Assembly (NCBI GenBank): GCA_944321635.1 | Contig: CALULY010000001.1 | Span: 62,001 to 126,000, forward strand | DNA from: an uncultured Bacteroidaceae bacterium | GTDB lineage: Bacteria; Bacteroidota; Bacteroidia; Bacteroidales; Bacteroidaceae | Reading direction: 5' to 3' | Length of the DNA stretch: 64,000 nucleotides | Shown here: positions 61,050-64,000 of the stretch, piece by piece | How positions within the stretch are numbered: the first letter of the stretch is position 1 | Layout: each line of letters begins with the position of its first letter | Translations under genes and position numbers: made by a program | Notes under the pieces: model-generated | What the model was told of the DNA's origin: nothing | Seen by the model: the letters and a program-made list of their open reading frames with translations, nothing else | The model's database searches: none

Positions 61050-61595
61050 ATGCAAGATCACATCACCGGCACTCATCCGCTGGAGCAATTCATCCATTGT
61101 CCCAAGTGCGGCGGCGCATTCGTCGTCAACAACTGGAAGTCCAAGCGTTGCACGGCGTGCGGATTCAAATACTATTTCAACCCGTCGTCTGCCACTGTCG
61201 CCCTCGTGACGGACGGGCTGGGAGGCCTGCTCGTCAGCACCCGGGCAAACGAGCCCGCCAAGGGGACTTTGGACTTGCCGGGCGGATTCGTGGACATGGA
61301 CGAGACGGCGGAGGAAGGTGTTGCGCGCGAGGTGATGGAGGAGACTTCGTTGCGTGTGACGGAGGCGCGTTACTTGTTTTCGCTGCCCAATATATATGTG
61401 TATAGCGGTTTCACGGTGCATACGCTCGACATGTTCTTCCGCTGTCGTGTCGAGGATCTTTCGCCGTTGGAGGCGCATGACGACGTGGCTGCGCTGAGGT
61501 TCATCCCTTTTGACGAAATCAATCCCGACGACTTCGGTCTGCAATCCATCAGGCGCGGGTTGGAGTTGATCAAGGCGAAAGGGTTGTTGCGATGA
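61050..61595 (+). CDS. Nudix hydrolase with N-terminal zinc ribbon
   Basis: 181 residues. A four-Cys zinc ribbon (CPKCGGAFVVNNWKSKRCTACG, residues 14-35) precedes the Nudix fold. The Nudix box is present: GGFVDMDETAEEGVAREVMEETSL. The layout recalls NudC-type NADH pyrophosphatases but lacks their QPWPFP element, so the substrate is uncertain (NUDIX enzymes of this build may hydrolyse ADP-ribose or NAD-like compounds). It overlaps the PAP2 gene by 4 bases. Confidence 0.82.
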   Translation: MQDHITGTHPLEQFIHCPKCGGAFVVNNWKSKRCTACGFKYYFNPSSATVALVTDGLGGLLVSTRANEPAKGTLDLPGGFVDMDETAEEGVAREVMEETSLRVTEARYLFSLPNIYVYSGFTVHTLDMFFRCRVEDLSPLEAHDDVAALRFIPFDEINPDDFGLQSIRRGLELIKAKGLLR

Positions 61596-62224
61596 AGGCG
61601 CGGGTCTTGTCGTTTGCCGTCGCTCTCTGCGTGCTGTGCGGTGCGGTGCACGGCCAGGGGTGGGACGTGACGGCACTTAGGAAAGTCAATGGCTGGGACA
61701 CGCCTTTTGCGCGTAAGTTCAGCAAGGGTGTGTCTAATTCCATATACGCCGTCGGTGCCGCCGTCCCGCTGTCGATAGGGATAGCCTCGTTGGTCAAGCG
61801 CGACAGCAAGCTCATGGGGGACGCGATCTTCATAGGCACGAGCATGGTCGAGGCGGCTGCTTTGACCTTTGCGGCAAAGGAAGTGGTCGGGCGCGAGCGT
61901 CCTTTTGACCGTTGGCCCGGGATGGTCGTGCGCCGTGAGGATGTTGGCAGCAAGTCTTTCCCCTCGGGGCACACGGCGATGGCCTTTTCGTTGGCCACGT
62001 CGCTTTCGTTGCGCTATCCCAAGTGGTATGTCATCGTCCCGTCGGCACTCTGGGCAACGTCGGTCGGCATCTCGCGGATGCAGTTGGGAGTCCATTACCC
62101 CAGCGATGTCATTTCGGGTGCGCTCATCGGCGTGGGCGTTGCTTTTGCCAATGTCTACGTCAACCGCTGGCTCGACCGTCTCATCTTCCCCGAGAAGAAG
62201 CCGCGCCGTTTCTTCGCCTACTGA
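61592..62224 (+). CDS. Exported PAP2-family phosphatase
   Basis: 210 residues. A signal segment (1-22, ending VHGQG) is followed by the three phosphatase motifs: KEVVGRERPFD, FPSGHTAMAFSLAT (catalytic His) and SRMQLGVHYPSDVISGALIG. The family removes phosphate from lipid phosphates such as phosphatidate, undecaprenyl diphosphate or lipid A. The substrate is unclear; lipid A or undecaprenyl phosphate are plausible from the envelope setting. Confidence 0.87.
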   Translation: MKARVLSFAVALCVLCGAVHGQGWDVTALRKVNGWDTPFARKFSKGVSNSIYAVGAAVPLSIGIASLVKRDSKLMGDAIFIGTSMVEAAALTFAAKEVVGRERPFDRWPGMVVRREDVGSKSFPSGHTAMAFSLATSLSLRYPKWYVIVPSALWATSVGISRMQLGVHYPSDVISGALIGVGVAFANVYVNRWLDRLIFPEKKPRRFFAY

Positions 62225-62321
62225 CCGTGCCGAGGGGTCGCCTTGCGGTGTGGTGGCTGTGGGGGTTGTATTAAAATATACAATTATTTATTAAAACGCT
62301 CCCTGGGATAGGAAGAAGTTT

Positions 62322-62329
62322 TACTTTTG
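62322..62329 (+). promoter_or_regulatory. -7 element for the isomerase-like gene
   Basis: TACTTTTG, 51 bases before the ATG at 62381. Confidence 0.55.
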
Positions 62330-62351
62330 TGAAAGCGAATCGGGCTTTCAC
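62329..62351. promoter_or_regulatory. Operator-like inverted repeat at the transcription start
   Basis: GTGAAAGC and GCTTTCAC (8-base perfect arms, seven-base gap) begin at the last base of the -7 element and cover the expected start site. The position fits a repressor site. Confidence 0.5.
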
Positions 62352-62380
62352 ATCGGGAGCAACGATGAAAGACACAAGCA

Positions 62381-63646
62381 ATGAGGAAATTATATCTGAT
62401 TACTTTCGCATCCGAGAAGCAGAGGGGCAGCATCTCTGACAGGCACAAGGAGTTGCTGGATTTGTTGAAGACGCAATATGAGGTCAACCTTGTCAACATC
62501 CGCAACGTGGACCAAATCCCGAAGGATGAGTTGAAATTGATATTCATCACCAGCCGCTACATTGAGCAGCAGATTGTCAACCACTACGAATCACTGCCTC
62601 ACCCGCTGTTGCTCCTGACCGACGGCTACAACAATTCGCTTGCTGCGGTCATGGAGATAAAAGCATGGGCAAACAGCCAATCAATCAAAGCCAAGTTGCT
62701 GTACAGCGAAGACGAGTCAATCATCAACCGCATCGATACCATATACAAAGTGCACAGCGCGTTGTGCCGCTTGCGTGGCCGCAAGATAGGCGTTGTCGGC
62801 ACTCCTTGCCCCTGGCTCATTTCGAGCAGTGTCAACTACCTCCTGGCGCAAAGGCGGTGGGGCATCGAGTACGTGGATTTGCCTGTCGAGGAAGTGCTTG
62901 CCGAGTATGCCAATGTGACCGACGACGAGGTGGGCGAGATGGCGGCGGAGATAGCCGGCAATGCCCGCACGTGCATCGAGGCGACACCGGACGACTTGCT
63001 CAATGACATGAGAGCCTACAAGGCTTTGCGCCGCCTCGTTGACAAGCACAGGTTGGATGCACTGACCATCAACAACAACAAATTCATCGAGGAGGCAGGG
63101 ACTTCGACCTGCGTCGCCTTGTCACGCCTAAACGATGACGGCATCCCGGCGTGCGGTGAGAGCGATCTGCAAAGCATCTTCACCGCGCTGGCGATGAAGG
63201 AATTGACGGGCGAGATCCCGTTCATGGGCAATGTCTCGGCCATTGACACGAGGGCTAATGCAATAGTGCTCTCCTACTGTTCGGTGGGGACAAAATTTGT
63301 CGATGGCAACTATTCCATACGCAGCCATTACGAATCGGGCGAGAGTGTGGCGGTCGAGGGCTATATGCCTGACGGCAACAAGGTGACAATGGTCAAGTGC
63401 GGTGGTGAGAGCCTTGACGAATACTTCGCAGCTTCTGGCATCACCATTGCGCATGAGCACAAGGAACGTTGCTGCCGCACGCAGATAAAGGTAGGTCTCG
63501 ACACGCCGGTGTCCTACTTCACAGACAGTCCTGTCGGCAATCATCACCTGCTTGTCCGTGGGGATTATGAGGAACTGGTCAACGCTTTCTTTGAGAGTGC
63601 CAGTTGCAAGATGATAAACGAATCGTGGCAACGTCTCGGGTTGTAG
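62381..63646 (+). CDS. Sugar-isomerase-fold protein (FucI/AraA-like), substrate unknown
   Basis: 421 residues. The N-terminal two-thirds is a Rossmann-like region (LYLITFASEKQRGSISDRHKEL, KIGVVGTPCPWLISSS). The C-terminal part, CVALSRLNDDGIPACGESDLQ, FMGNVSAIDTRANAIVLSYCSVGT, IRSHYESGESVAVEGYMPDG and CCRTQIKVGL, resembles the L-fucose/L-arabinose isomerase superfamily. Similarity to true isomerases is partial, so it may be a relative with another sugar or no catalysis. Expression is probably controlled through the inverted repeat at its promoter. The endonuclease gene follows after 6 bases. Confidence 0.62.
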   Translation: MRKLYLITFASEKQRGSISDRHKELLDLLKTQYEVNLVNIRNVDQIPKDELKLIFITSRYIEQQIVNHYESLPHPLLLLTDGYNNSLAAVMEIKAWANSQSIKAKLLYSEDESIINRIDTIYKVHSALCRLRGRKIGVVGTPCPWLISSSVNYLLAQRRWGIEYVDLPVEEVLAEYANVTDDEVGEMAAEIAGNARTCIEATPDDLLNDMRAYKALRRLVDKHRLDALTINNNKFIEEAGTSTCVALSRLNDDGIPACGESDLQSIFTALAMKELTGEIPFMGNVSAIDTRANAIVLSYCSVGTKFVDGNYSIRSHYESGESVAVEGYMPDGNKVTMVKCGGESLDEYFAASGITIAHEHKERCCRTQIKVGLDTPVSYFTDSPVGNHHLLVRGDYEELVNAFFESASCKMINESWQRLGL

Positions 63647-63652
63647 TGGCTT

Positions 63653-64000
63653 ATGGGCAGACGCAAAGCATCAAATAGCAACAAAGGCGGCAGGCTGGTG
63701 ACATTGGCGTTGCTCGCCGTCGCCGTGGCTCTCGTCGTGGCGATGAAAGCCAATCCGGGCAGCAACCCAGTTGACAGTGTTAAAGCTACTGTCTCTCAGG
63801 TGGCGGACGGGGTGGCATCGCTTGCTGCCTCTGACGTCAATGTGACAGAGGAGGGAATTTGCCAAGCCGGGCAATCACAAACATCGCCTGTCGCTTACAA
63901 GGATTTGGAAGTGACCATCGTCCCCAAGGGAACACGCAACGAGCTGGTGCGCCACACGGGCTACGTGGTGTCGCACAATTCCAAATGGAAGATTCCTAAC
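63653..64000 (+). CDS. DNA/RNA non-specific endonuclease, N-terminal part (3' truncated by window edge)
   Basis: 116 residues are visible from ATG 63653. A basic start (MGRRKASNSNKGGR) leads into a membrane or signal segment (LVTLALLAVAVALVVAM), a Ser/Val/Ala-rich linker, and then RNELVRHTGYVVSHNSKWKIPN, which matches the opening of the NUC1/EndA-type endonuclease domain (usually followed by WVAYEL). The catalytic DRGH motif would lie beyond the edge. Probably a secreted or periplasmic nuclease. Confidence 0.6.
   Translation, partial: MGRRKASNSNKGGRLVTLALLAVAVALVVAMKANPGSNPVDSVKATVSQVADGVASLAASDVNVTEEGICQAGQSQTSPVAYKDLEVTIVPKGTRNELVRHTGYVVSHNSKWKIPN

Overview
The window is a gene-dense stretch of a Bacteroidales chromosome, most like the Muribaculaceae (S24-7) lineage of gut bacteria. 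This rests on several lineage marks: recurrent TAnnTTTGC promoter elements with few Shine-Dalgarno sequences, an RprX/RprY-type two-component system, serine palmitoyltransferase for sphingolipids, a type IX secretion-like tail, the pdxJ-exbB-exbD-tonB and ileS-dksA-like-lspA-DUF4296 clusters, and fairly high GC for the order. Species cannot be fixed by eye. No rRNA, tRNA, CRISPR array, integrase or transposase was seen.

Layout. 1-3060: end of RNase Z, a secreted T9SS-tail protein, and an anti-sigma-like / Spy-like / ECF sigma set. 3721-9054: MalY-type C-S lyase, GT9 glycosyltransferase, RprY/RprX pair and a small lipoprotein (last three on minus). 9242-17905: mtaB-GT2-folB, a Tyr/His-rich secreted protein with a FadL-like barrel, YigZ, a lipoprotein, an esterase, and a minus-strand S41-like protein lacking its catalytic residues. 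18525-24331: ileS, DksA-like regulator, lspA, DUF4296 lipoprotein. 24789-35370: dnaX (minus), divIC, serine palmitoyltransferase, SIMPL, mazG, lptB, ABC-F, M13 peptidase. 35982-44845: OmpW/PorT-type barrel, metG, dnaK, a candidate ncRNA, a small HTH protein, a CfxA-like class A beta-lactamase, prmA. 44888-53492: purL, paired chromate transporters, GNAT, an unknown, then an AT-rich restriction-modification insert whose nuclease gene is frameshifted. 53494-64000: nadK, pdxJ-exbB-exbD-tonB, DJ-1, ispD, recG, Nudix, PAP2, a sugar-isomerase-like protein, and the start of a DNA/RNA endonuclease.

The most unusual signal is between the genes. Ten intergenic arrays (families A to D) are built from tandem units of 21 or 22 bp. 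Most units carry a short odd-length palindrome, so dyad centres recur every two helical turns. In family A, palindromes with different bases stay self-complementary (CAAAA-G-TTTTG, CAGAA-C-TTCTG; GTC-A-GAC, GCC-A-GGC), which suggests selection for symmetry. The one-base centres cannot form hairpin loops, so DNA sites for a dimeric protein are more likely than RNA structure. The closest described thing I know of is the BrickBuilt type of tandem-unit MITE in Porphyromonas; that comparison is from memory.

Most annotated genes are housekeeping or envelope functions. Starts were moved from the longest reading frame wherever family alignment or the promoter position favoured a downstream ATG, and this is stated for each case.
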